A DNA stretch of 64,000 nucleotides from positions 28,819 to 92,818 of the forward strand of contig NZ_SNUA01000016.1 of assembly GCF_004360225.1 (NCBI RefSeq). Reading direction: 5' to 3'. The translations under genes were made by a program, and so were the position numbers. This stretch comes from Alcanivorax sp. 24. GTDB lineage: Bacteria; Pseudomonadota; Gammaproteobacteria; Pseudomonadales; Alcanivoracaceae. Positions 48,064 through 56,277 of the stretch are shown here, piece after piece (within the stretch, counting starts at the first letter, position 1; each line of letters starts with the position of its first letter). The notes beneath the pieces were generated by a model. The model ran no database searches and was not told the DNA's origin. It saw only the letters and a program-made list of their open reading frames with translations.

Positions 48064-48801
48064 ATGGCCATGCCACGGAAGAGGCGTTTTATTCTTCCAG
48101 ACTTCCCCTGTCATATCATGCAGCGAGCCCGAGCCGGCGAGCGGATATTCCGGGAGGTGGAAGAATTTCATAAATACTTGCTGGATGTTCAGGATCTGCG
48201 CACTAAATTGGGTGTGAGGATTTATGCATGGTGCCTGTTGAGCGATCAGGTCAATTTATTGCTTGATCCCATGGGCGATCCCCGGCGCATTAGTGAGTTC
48301 ATGAAATCGCTGTCGGTCAGAACGGTGCGCCGACACAACCGTATCGCCAAGCGTAATGGCCGGCTCTGGGACGGGCGCTATCGCTCGAGCCCGGTGCAAT
48401 GGGGCCCGTGGTCGTTGTCCACCATGCGTTATATTGAATCTCTGCCCATGAGCATGGCGGGGGTGGGCTGTATTGATCATTACGACTGGTCCAGCCATGT
48501 CATCCGCATGGGGTTCATGGCCGGTTATCCGCTGGATGATCATCCGGACTATCTGGCGCTGCACAGCGATGAAGTGGAGCGGCAGAAACTCTACCGCCAG
48601 CTTCTGAGCCGGGAAATGCACGATGCCGAATGGTGCCGGGTCGATAACGCCATTCACCGCAACCAGCTTACCGGTGACGAGTGCTTCACCGACCAGGTGG
48701 AAAAAGCCACCGGTGTCCGCTTGGCCAGCCGGGGCCCCGGCCGTCCCAAGGGCTCAGTATCCAGAACTCCCCGCCGTCGCAAGGCGCGCCGCCGCCGTTG
48801 A
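48064..48801 (+). CDS. RAYT-like protein C
   Basis: This 245-residue paralogue of A shares PRKRRFILPDFPCHIMQRA, IYAWCLLSDQVNLLLDP, LWDGRYRSSPVQ and the basic C-terminal tail GPGRPKGS. The HUH motif reads QVN, so both metal histidines are gone, while the Tyr of GRYRSS remains. Metal-dependent cleavage is unlikely. The ATG at 48070 aligns with the start of A and is an equal alternative. A REP pair lies just downstream. Confidence 0.82.
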   Translation: MAMPRKRRFILPDFPCHIMQRARAGERIFREVEEFHKYLLDVQDLRTKLGVRIYAWCLLSDQVNLLLDPMGDPRRISEFMKSLSVRTVRRHNRIAKRNGRLWDGRYRSSPVQWGPWSLSTMRYIESLPMSMAGVGCIDHYDWSSHVIRMGFMAGYPLDDHPDYLALHSDEVERQKLYRQLLSREMHDAEWCRVDNAIHRNQLTGDECFTDQVEKATGVRLASRGPGRPKGSVSRTPRRRKARRRR

Positions 48802-48834
48802 GCTTTTCTCTGGCCGCCGGTCCGCTTACCTGTA

Positions 48835-48905
48835 ATTCGCTGCCAAGGCAGCCTCCCGCAGCGGCTCCGTAGCCCTCTCTGTGGGAAGCTGCCTTGGCAG
48901 CGAAT
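48835..48905. repeat. REP inverted pair
   Basis: ATTCGCTGCCAAGGCAGC and GTGGGAAGCTGCCTTGGCAGCGAAT are mirror arms downstream of RAYT C. Together with 46666-46787 it brackets the B and C genes. Confidence 0.87.
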
Positions 48906-48992
48906 AGGCGTCTTGATGGTATCGATTGCGATAAACGGCGACCTTGGATAAGGTTTTATTCAATTGATTTATTGATCATTTGAGGTCCATGC

Positions 48993-49655
48993 ATGCCCGT
49001 GTCTCGCCAGGAACTGTTTGATGTGCTCTCGCAAGTGGGGCGGGCCTTGGGAAGCGGCCATCGGCTGGCATTGCTGGAACATTTGGCTCAGAAGCACGCG
49101 CCGGTGGAGGAACTGGCGGGGGCCAGCGGCCTGTCCATCGCCAATGCGTCGCAGCATCTCCAGCATCTGCGCCGCGCCGGGCTGGTCACCGCCCGCCGGG
49201 ACGGGCGGCAAATGGTCTATCGGCTCACGGACGAACGCATCCTGCGACTACTGACTCTGATGCAGGAGGTGGCGGAAACGCATATAGCGGAGATGGAACG
49301 CCTCATGGGGAGGTTGTTCGACGATGACGATGCCGGTGAAACCCTGGAGCCGATGACCCGCGCGCAATTGCAGCGGGCCCTGGAGCAGGGGGAAGTGACC
49401 TTGCTGGATGTGCGTCCCCGTGAAGAATATCGGGCGGGGCATCTGCCTGGTGCCTTGAACGCGCCGGTGGTGGAGCTGGAAACCATGCTGTCGGCGTTGC
49501 CGAGGGATCGCGAGATCGTGGCATATTGCCGTGGCGTTTATTGCACATTCTCCCATGATGCCGCCCGCTTGTTGCGCGAGCGGGGCTTCCAGGTGCGCCG
49601 TTATCAAGCGGGGATCATGGAATGGCGTGCCGCCGGGCTGCCGCTGGCGGAATAG
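48993..49655 (+). CDS. ArsR-type regulator fused to rhodanese
   Basis: The 220-residue protein has an N-terminal winged helix (about 10-95, with ANASQHLQHLRRAGLV as recognition region) and a C-terminal rhodanese domain (about 120-215). LLDVRPREEY and the active-site loop CRGVYC with Cys179 are in that domain. Such fusions sense reactive sulfur or act as regulators with a cysteine switch. It has no obvious sulfur-gene partner next door. The ATG lies after a TTGAGGTCC stretch. Confidence 0.93.
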   Translation: MPVSRQELFDVLSQVGRALGSGHRLALLEHLAQKHAPVEELAGASGLSIANASQHLQHLRRAGLVTARRDGRQMVYRLTDERILRLLTLMQEVAETHIAEMERLMGRLFDDDDAGETLEPMTRAQLQRALEQGEVTLLDVRPREEYRAGHLPGALNAPVVELETMLSALPRDREIVAYCRGVYCTFSHDAARLLRERGFQVRRYQAGIMEWRAAGLPLAE

Positions 49656-49752
49656 GGGCTAGCCGGGAGCCGGACATCTGTTAGACTCAAAGTCGGATCA
49701 TGGAACGTCAAACGCCGTGAGGCGCGGACGAAACTGGCAAGAGGCAAACACC

Positions 49753-50016
49753 ATGCTGGTAGAAAGAATAAAAGAATCACAACAGCAATATCGACAGGCG
49801 GGCTTGTCCCAGGGCGTGGCCCAGCAATGGCAGCAGGGCGTTGAAAAGGGCGCCACTGATGTCGCTCGTTCCATTCTGCAACGGCAGCTGCAGCGCCGTT
49901 TCGGTCATATTCCCCCGCATATCGAGTCACAATTGGATACGGCGTGTCTGGATGAGCTGGACCGGTGGATCGATCGCCTGTTCGACAGTCTGACGATTGG
50001 TGAGGTCTTCCGCTGA
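49753..50016 (+). CDS. orphan DUF4351-like protein
   Basis: The 87-residue product has a Gln-rich N-terminus (QQQYRQAGLSQGVAQQWQQG) and a C-terminal domain (RSILQRQLQRRFGHIPPHIESQL, DELDRWIDRLFDSLTIGEVF). That domain is the DUF4351 found at the end of Rpn-family nucleases. It resembles the tails of the two Rpn genes at 56278 and 57804 but has no nuclease part. It may be a remnant of a lost Rpn gene or a stand-alone C-terminal product. Confidence 0.7.
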   Translation: MLVERIKESQQQYRQAGLSQGVAQQWQQGVEKGATDVARSILQRQLQRRFGHIPPHIESQLDTACLDELDRWIDRLFDSLTIGEVFR

Positions 50017-50064
50017 TCCGGCGTGATGATGTGCCCCCAGATGGCGGCGTTCAAGGACCCTCGC

Positions 50065-50322
50065 TCATCTTTTCGAGACGCTTTGCTGCCACCAGGCCCA
50101 AAGCGCGGCAAGGGCGGGAATGCCGAAAAGGAACAAATGCACCAGCAGTTCTTCACCGAGCGCATAGCCGGCGCGCAGCCCCTGGTTCAGGTTGACGGCA
50201 CTGACCAGCAGCCACACCACGATAAACCCCAGAGCCGCGCGACCGCGCCAGTGTGGGCGGCTGAATAACTGCAGCAAACCCAGTAACAGTAGTCCCGCGA
50301 CGATAAAAAGAAGCGTACGCAT
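50065..50322 (-). CDS. small membrane protein
   Basis: The 85-residue product is not named. It has three hydrophobic segments (about 3-18, 29-45, 57-76) and a short basic C-terminus. The second Met (50322) has AGGGA eight bases ahead, while the first Met lies on it. It is convergent with the DUF4351-like gene. Confidence 0.7.
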   Translation of the reverse strand: MRTLLFIVAGLLLLGLLQLFSRPHWRGRAALGFIVVWLLVSAVNLNQGLRAGYALGEELLVHLFLFGIPALAALWAWWQQSVSKR

Positions 50323-50382
50323 AGTCATTTCCCTAAATTAAAAGGCCCGTTTGCACCCAACATGTAGGGATGCTCACGCGCC

Positions 50383-50454
50383 GATTCGCCGGCAAGCCGG
50401 TCTCCCATAGTGGCTTCGTGGCATTCTCCGTGGGAAACTGGCTTGCCAGCGAAT
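50383..50454. repeat. REP inverted pair
   Basis: ATTCGCCGGCAAGCCGG and GTGGGAAACTGGCTTGCCAGCGAAT face each other. The tail after it (CATATCTCCAGGACCAATAG) is the same as next to the REP at 18663, so the two share a longer ancestor. Confidence 0.83.
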
Positions 50455-50502
50455 ACAGCGCGAAATCATATCTCCAGGACCAATAGGCTGGCCACGTCAC
50501 TC

Positions 50503-51258
50503 TCAGCGCGTGGTGTAGCCGCCGTTGGCGAAAATCGTTTGGCCAGTGATCCACCAGCCGTCGGTGGCGAGGAAACGCACGATCGGTTCGATGTCCTCGA
50601 TCTTGGTCAGGTCACCATTCATCGCCTGGGACTTATGAAACTCCACCCGCTCCGGGGTTTCCTGGGGATAGAAGAACGGCGTGTCCATGGGGCCCGGGGC
50701 GATGGCGGTGACGGAAATGCCACGCGAACCGAACTCCTTGGCGGCGGCCCGGGTGAAATGATCCACCGGCGCTTTACCGCCGGCATAGGTGGAGTAGCCG
50801 TCGGTGAAGGCCCCCAGCAAGGCGGTGACGATGGTGATGATCTTGCCGTTGTCGTTGAGGGTTCGGCCCGCTTCCTTGATAAAGAAATAAGCCGCCTTGG
50901 CATTGATGTCGAACATCGAGTCGTACTCGTCTTCCGACGTTTCCAGGATCGGTTTGCGCAATACCTTGCCCACCGTGTTCACGGCGATGTCCACGCCGCC
51001 GAAGTGGGATATGGCCTGGTCGAACAGAGCGGTAACCTGTTCCGGTTTGCTCAGGTCGCCCTGTACCGCCAGAGCCTCACCGCCGGCATCCTTGATGGCT
51101 TGTACCGTGGCGTCGGCATCCGCTTTGGAGCCGTCGCTATGATAATGCACCACCACCTTGGCCCCGTCTTCCGCCATTTTGCGGCTGATCAGCCCGCCGA
51201 GGTTCTTGGCGCCGGCGCCGATCACGGCGACTTTGTTTTCCAGAGTCTGCGCGGTCAT
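50503..51258 (-). CDS. short-chain dehydrogenase/reductase
   Basis: The 251-residue protein has the SDR nucleotide loop VIGAGAKNLGG, the active-site pair Tyr158-x3-Lys162 (YAGGK), and the C-terminal IVRFLATDGWWITGQ motif. The catalytic Ser position appears to be Thr145 (IVTALLG). Substrate is unknown. ATG 51258 has AGGAG nine bases ahead; an ATG six bases upstream sits too close. It is divergent from the DUF2855 gene, with a 339-base shared promoter region. Confidence 0.88.
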   Translation of the reverse strand: MTAQTLENKVAVIGAGAKNLGGLISRKMAEDGAKVVVHYHSDGSKADADATVQAIKDAGGEALAVQGDLSKPEQVTALFDQAISHFGGVDIAVNTVGKVLRKPILETSEDEYDSMFDINAKAAYFFIKEAGRTLNDNGKIITIVTALLGAFTDGYSTYAGGKAPVDHFTRAAAKEFGSRGISVTAIAPGPMDTPFFYPQETPERVEFHKSQAMNGDLTKIEDIEPIVRFLATDGWWITGQTIFANGGYTTR

Positions 51259-51597
51259 ATCCATTCTCTCCTTACTGGACTTTAGTTGCGTATGCGTTGC
51301 GGCGAATCCTCGAATCAAAGGGAGGGGAGGTCACCGTCCTTGTTGAGGTTAACCACAGGCCTTCCCGGGATCATGCCTACTTTCTCGACAGCAGTGTTCG
51401 GACTCAACGAACAATGCCCCGCTATCCGGCATGCCATTCGTTTCCCTCTGATGGGTTACGAAGCTTCTACCGCGGCTTTGGAGAAGTCTCTGAATGTATA
51501 TCGCCCCATGTTTGTTGCAACGCGGATTGCACTTAACGCAATCGACCCGGAGGAAGCCTGCCACTTAGGATGGGCCTCGCAAAGGGAGAGCATGATT
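51259..51597. other. divergent gap, SDR and DUF2855 genes
   Basis: The 339-base space between the two divergent genes holds no repeat or gene that I can support. Promoters for both directions should be here. A LysR-type site would be expected given the LysR gene at 52717, but no clear T-N11-A dyad was found by eye. Confidence 0.4.
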
Positions 51598-52692
51598 ATG
51601 AACAATAGTGACCCGGCCCATTTTCTTGTACGGCGCGACGACCCGCGCACCGTTCGCTGGCGGCGGGAGCCACGACCGCCGTCTCTGCCGGAGGGCGAGA
51701 TCGAGGTGCTGGTGGATAAGTTCGCGCTTACCGCCAACAACATCACCTACGCGCGTTTGGGAGACAGCGGTGGTTACTGGGACTTCTTCCCGCGGGCGGA
51801 CGGCTGGGGTTCCGTGCCGGTGTGGGGGTATGGGCGTGTTATTGCTTCCAGGCATGGGACGATCGCGGTGGGCGAGCGCATTTATGGCTACTTTCCGATG
51901 AGCAGCCACCTGCGCCTGGCGCCGCGGAACGTGACCGCCCGCCGTTTTCTGGACGGCGCCGGACATCGTCGCGAACTGCCATCCACCTATAACGAATACA
52001 CTCGCGTGGCGGAGCCGGAAACGGACCGGGAAAACCCCCATCTGGTGTTGCGGCCGTTGTTCAGCCTGTCGTTCTTTCTGGCCGACTGGCTACAGCAGCA
52101 GCGGGCCTTTGGTGCCGAGCAGATCCTGATTTCCAGCGCTTCCAGCAAAACCGCACTGGGGCTGGGCTTCATGCTGACCAGCGAGGAGCGTCCTGTTGGC
52201 GAGGTGATCGGGCTCACCGCCCGGGCCAATCGCCGCTTCGTGGAAAGCACCGGGCTCTACGACACGGTGCTGTGTTATTCCGATCTGGACAAGGTCCGGT
52301 GCCGGCCGTCGGTCTACGTGGACATTTCCGGCAACCAGCGGAGCCGGGCGGCGGTGCACCTGCACCTCGGTGATAATCTCCGTCACAGTTGCCGGGTAGG
52401 CTTTGCCCACTGGGACGCGGCCTCGTCGAATCTGCGTGGGCAGGAGCCGGGTTTGCCTGGGCCGCCGCCGACGTTGTTCTTCGCGCCGGATCACATTCTT
52501 GCCCGGCGGCGGGCCTGGGGCGGGCAACGTCTGGCGGAGACGGTACGGGATCACTCCGCGCGTTTTTACCGGCACGCGGCACGATGGCTGGAAATCCGCT
52601 CCTCCAGGGGGGAGGAGGCGGTGGAGCGGGTCTACCGTGAGGTGCTGGAAGGCCGGGTACGCGTGGATCAGGCAAACGTGCTTTACTGGTGA
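51598..52692 (+). CDS. DUF2855 family protein
   Basis: The 364-residue protein is of the DUF2855 family, related to medium-chain dehydrogenases: LVDKFALTANNITYARLGD, GYGRVIASRHGTIAVGERIYGYFPMSSHL, and [23 protein letters not shown]. The family is uncharacterised and often lies near redox and esterase genes in hydrocarbon degraders. GGGAG lies nine bases before ATG 51598, with an alternative ATG six bases earlier. Confidence 0.85.
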   Translation: MNNSDPAHFLVRRDDPRTVRWRREPRPPSLPEGEIEVLVDKFALTANNITYARLGDSGGYWDFFPRADGWGSVPVWGYGRVIASRHGTIAVGERIYGYFPMSSHLRLAPRNVTARRFLDGAGHRRELPSTYNEYTRVAEPETDRENPHLVLRPLFSLSFFLADWLQQQRAFGAEQILISSASSKTALGLGFMLTSEERPVGEVIGLTARANRRFVESTGLYDTVLCYSDLDKVRCRPSVYVDISGNQRSRAAVHLHLGDNLRHSCRVGFAHWDAASSNLRGQEPGLPGPPPTLFFAPDHILARRRAWGGQRLAETVRDHSARFYRHAARWLEIRSSRGEEAVERVYREVLEGRVRVDQANVLYW

Positions 52693-52716
52693 GCTCATCT
52701 CCGAGGAGACGCGAAT

Positions 52717-53628
52717 GTGAACCGGCGCTCGCCCCCCTGGGGGGCCATCGAAGCGTTCATCGTCGCCGCGCGCGCCGGCGGGTTTCGTGACGCGGCGGAG
52801 AAACTGGGGCTGAGTCCATCGGCGTTTTCCCGTCGTATCCAGGCGTTGGAGGAGCACATCGGCGTGCAGCTGTTCGATCGCTCCAGGCCCTCTCCCCAAC
52901 TCACCGCCGCTGGACGCCGATACCTTCTGCGTCTGGAGCCGGGTTATCAGGCCTTGCGCGCCGCCACCGAGTGGATGGCTCCGGATCCGGCATACCGCCC
53001 ATTGCGGGTGGGGATTTCCCAGTCTCTCGCCATCAGTTGGTTGTTGCCCCGCCTGCATCGCTTCCAAGAGCGCGAACCGGGCATCGAACTGATCCTGCAA
53101 ACCCGTTCCGGGGATATTGACCTGGTGGGCGGTGCCGCCGACGTGGGGATTCTCTTCGGCGACGGGCAATGGCCTCACCTGGTTTCGGAACCGCTAATGG
53201 CGGTCTCCGCCGAGGTGGTCTGCGCCGAGCGTCTGACCTATGGCTTGCCGCCGCCCGCTCGGAAAGAGGACTTGCCCCGGCACCGCCTGCTCGAAGCCGT
53301 GTACCCCGCCAATCAATGGCGTGACTGGTTTCAATGGGCGGGACAACCATCCTGGTCCAGCCAGGAACGGCTCCGTTTCGACAGCCTGCAGGTCTTGTAC
53401 GAAGCCGCCGTCCGCGGTCAGGGTGTCGCCCTTGGCGTCCGCCCCCTGGTGACGCCGTTTCTTGAAAGTGGGCGCCTCGCCGTGGCCTTTCCCGGTGCCT
53501 GGACGATTCCCTGCCATTACCACATCGCCACCGCGCCCGGGCGCCGGCATGACCGGGCCGTGCGGGTGTTCTGGCACTGGCTGAAGGAGGAGGCAGGCGC
53601 GCTGGAGAACGCCCGATGCCGACAATAA
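52717..53628 (+). CDS. LysR family transcriptional regulator
   Basis: The 303-residue protein has the LysR winged helix at the N-terminus (FIVAARAGGFRDAAEKLGLSPSAFSRRIQALEEHIGVQLFDR) and a type 2 periplasmic-binding-like effector domain. The start is GTG with GAGGAGA seven bases upstream; the overlapping ATG is out of frame. It follows the DUF2855 gene by 24 bases and probably controls it, the SDR gene or the next metallo-beta-lactamase gene. Confidence 0.93.
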   Translation: MNRRSPPWGAIEAFIVAARAGGFRDAAEKLGLSPSAFSRRIQALEEHIGVQLFDRSRPSPQLTAAGRRYLLRLEPGYQALRAATEWMAPDPAYRPLRVGISQSLAISWLLPRLHRFQEREPGIELILQTRSGDIDLVGGAADVGILFGDGQWPHLVSEPLMAVSAEVVCAERLTYGLPPPARKEDLPRHRLLEAVYPANQWRDWFQWAGQPSWSSQERLRFDSLQVLYEAAVRGQGVALGVRPLVTPFLESGRLAVAFPGAWTIPCHYHIATAPGRRHDRAVRVFWHWLKEEAGALENARCRQ

Positions 53629-53712
53629 ACGGTGTCAATATGCCTTTGCGTTGCCCACTGCTATAAAGTGTCTACTGGTATTGCATGACATTCTTTCAAG
53701 AAGGTTAATAAA

Positions 53713-54657
53713 ATGAATTCAGGCAAGAACAATAAGGCTTCCAATATAACTGTCCAGCGCGCTGACTTTGGCCGGGTTTCCGTTCTGTTTGGCGAAAAAA
53801 GTGGTAAGTATCCCGACGGCAATCAGGTACTCATACGAGGGACGGATACACGCGCGGCATTCGACACCCCCATTGTATCGAACTATATCGGCGATGAGTT
53901 CGACATCACCGAAATGGTGATCATGGGGCATGTGCATGAAGACCATATGGCGGGGCTGCACCGTCTTCCTGAGGCGGAGGTCCATGTGCACGAGGCGGAC
54001 TTGCCATCGGTGCGAAGCTGGGAAGGCCTGGTGGCGGCCTTCGGTATGACATCGGAAGAGCGTATCGAGCAAACACTGAAGAAGTTCCAGAGGGATTTCT
54101 TTTACGCCCCGCGTCCGGACGCGCAAGGTTACCAGGACGGCGCGTGCTGGGATCTTGGCGGGTCCACGGTCCGGGCCTTCCACATGCCCGGCCACACCGC
54201 GGGCCATTGTGTGCTGCTGGTGGAGCCCGAGGGCGTGGCTTTTATCGGTGACATCGATCTGACCGGGTTCGGCCCGTACTACGGCGACGCTTGTTCGAAC
54301 CTGGGGGACTTCCGCCGCACCCTGGAGCGGTTGCCGGAGATTCCCGCCAAAGTCTGGGTGACCTCCCATCACCGGGGTGTCTATACCGACCGGGAGCATT
54401 TTCTCAACGACCTCGCTGCCTTCGCCGCCAAGATCGATCAGCGTGAGCAGCGGCTGCTGGATTTGCTGGGCCACACCCCGAGAACACTGGAACAACTGGT
54501 GGAACAGCGGCTTCTCTATCCCCCAGGATTCAATGCCGCCTGGGTCACGGACGCCGAGATACGAACGATCTCACAGCATCTCGCCGAGCTCACGGCCAGT
54601 GGCCGGGTCGTCACGGATGAGCCGGGCATCTATCGGCTTGAGAGCCGAGCGCCTTAG
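53713..54657 (+). CDS. metallo-beta-lactamase fold hydrolase
   Basis: The 314-residue protein has the MBL metal motif HVHEDH (73-78), the second-site histidine in PGHTAGHC (161) and Asp180 in FIGDIDLTGFGP. It has a C-terminal winged-helix-like extension, as in the LACTB2/RNase-like and glyoxalase II-like groups. Substrate is unknown. Its N-terminus has a short extra segment (residues 1-15) not seen in the core fold. Confidence 0.85.
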   Translation: MNSGKNNKASNITVQRADFGRVSVLFGEKSGKYPDGNQVLIRGTDTRAAFDTPIVSNYIGDEFDITEMVIMGHVHEDHMAGLHRLPEAEVHVHEADLPSVRSWEGLVAAFGMTSEERIEQTLKKFQRDFFYAPRPDAQGYQDGACWDLGGSTVRAFHMPGHTAGHCVLLVEPEGVAFIGDIDLTGFGPYYGDACSNLGDFRRTLERLPEIPAKVWVTSHHRGVYTDREHFLNDLAAFAAKIDQREQRLLDLLGHTPRTLEQLVEQRLLYPPGFNAAWVTDAEIRTISQHLAELTASGRVVTDEPGIYRLESRAP

Positions 54658-54704
54658 CGGCCTCTGAAAAACGTCATGCCGGACTCGATCCGGCATCTCC
54701 TGCT
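54656..54704. repeat. element of the CTGAAAAACGTCAT family
   Basis: CCTCTGAAAAACGTCATGCCGG then GATCCGGCATCTCC begins right at the stop of the MBL gene. The matching right half may be decayed near 54725-54758. Confidence 0.7.
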
Positions 54705-55124
54705 GCAAAGCTACGCACCCTGCGGAGGGTGATTCCGGGGTGTTGTCCAAAGGTTCCCTTACACCCGCCTCAAGAAAGAGCTGATTTCGTTTTATCCTTA
54801 TGAGCGAAAGGGTGACTTTGGACCAGACCTTATTCCATTTCCTGTAATAAAAATAAAAGAAGAGCCGTGAATTGGCACTATTGCAAAAACTGGCTTGAAG
54901 TGAATTGCGGGAAATCGAAGTGAAGGGCGAAAGCCTTGAAAAGACGCAGAGCGGCCTCGGAAGTGATCGACGCTAGAATAATTATTTGTTATAAATCGAA
55001 TTGTATAAAAATAATACAACGCCGCAATTTCCTATCAGCGCCACACCGGCACCGGGAAGTCAGCGCAGCCACCTGAAATACAGAACGATTCCGATAGGGC
55101 CACAGGCAACTATGGAGCAGGGGC
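54658..55124. other. gap before RAYT D
   Basis: After the palindromic element the 467-base gap becomes AT-rich and carries CCAGACCTTATTCC at about 54822-54835, the same word as the right arm of the inverted repeat upstream of fimV. No gene is supported. Confidence 0.5.
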
Positions 55125-55814
55125 ATGTCAAGGAAGAAACGTATTTTAGTGGTGGGGGAAGCCCATCACATCTTCGAGGAAAGCTGTGATCATGAAGCGG
55201 TATTTCTTGAGCATCAGGATTATCACGCGTATCTGCGTCTGCTGAAAGCCGCCAAAAGCCGCTTCCAGGTGCGGGTGCACGGCTGGTGCCTGTTGCCCAA
55301 CGCCGCCCATTTGCTGCTGCGTCCCATGCGCGATGCGGGTGACCTCAGTTGTTGCATTCAGTACGTGCAGCGCCGTTACAGCCAGGATTTCAACCAGCGT
55401 TACGGGCGTGATGGTCCGCTTTGGCAAGGCCGCTTTCGCAGCGCCTTGGTGGAGCCCGGCCAGTGGTTGTTGGCGGATCTGCGATACATGGAACTGCTGC
55501 CCGTGATGGAGGGGCTGACCCATTCGGTGAGCCGCTATCGCTGGAGCAGTCACGGGGCGAGGATGCGAGGCGGGCCGGATGGATTGATCGATTTCGACGC
55601 AAGTTTTTTGCAACTGGGGCCGGATCTGTCCAGCCGCAGGGAGGCGTTCAGGGAACTGCTTACGGTGGGGTGTGAAGCGCGCGAACGGGAACGTATAGAG
55701 GCCGGGGTGAAACGCAATCAGTACATCGGCAGCAGGGCCTATGCCGATCAGCTGGAAACACTGACCGGTGAGCGCATCCACTTTCGCGGGCGTGGCAGGC
55801 CCAGCAAGAAATGA
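55125..55814 (+). CDS. RAYT-like protein D
   Basis: This 229-residue paralogue has HHIFEESCDHEAVF, WCLLPNAAHLLLRP, LWQGRFRSALVEPG, YRWSSHGARM and a GRGRPSKK tail. The HUH motif reads AAH and the Tyr position reads Phe (GRFRS), so both hallmarks of catalysis are altered. GGAGCAGGGG lies before the ATG. Confidence 0.8.
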   Translation: MSRKKRILVVGEAHHIFEESCDHEAVFLEHQDYHAYLRLLKAAKSRFQVRVHGWCLLPNAAHLLLRPMRDAGDLSCCIQYVQRRYSQDFNQRYGRDGPLWQGRFRSALVEPGQWLLADLRYMELLPVMEGLTHSVSRYRWSSHGARMRGGPDGLIDFDASFLQLGPDLSSRREAFRELLTVGCEARERERIEAGVKRNQYIGSRAYADQLETLTGERIHFRGRGRPSKK

Positions 55815-56277
55815 CCGTGGCGGCTTCCTCGCCGTGAGCTTTAAATAAGAGCGTAAGTCACTCTTTTTATTGATTTTTTTAAAGAAAAAGGTTGTCTGCC
55901 CGGAAGGGATGAGCGATAGTGATCGGTATCGATCGGAAGCCTTGTGTTTCCCATCGTGGATGAACTTGTTGGTTTTTGCTGTTGTTTATGCACGCTCAAC
56001 CAGGGCCTTCCCTGCTTCCATATTGGCCCCAAACCAATCGGCCTCTGGTTTGAGCGCTTTTTTCTCTCTGGAATACATCTTCGAGGCTCATTCACGCTCC
56101 CTCTTTGGGAAGCGGCCTCGGCATCGATTCGACACGCCAGACAAGACCTGAGCCGAATGAAGGGCGCGAACCTTTCTTACGTTCACTACCTCTTTTCGCT
56201 GACAGGTCTTTCCGTTTCGGCTGACAGACTGATCCTGCTTCTCAGTGTCATGGTGTCCTCCTGCCAGGGGAGGGGAT
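55815..56277. other. gap between RAYT D and the Rpn gene
   Basis: A weak AAGAG/CTCTT hairpin followed by TTTTATTG at 55847-55870 may end RAYT D transcription. A degenerate REP arm (TTTGGGAAGCGGCCTCGGCATCGAT) is at about 56102-56126. No gene is supported. Confidence 0.5.
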
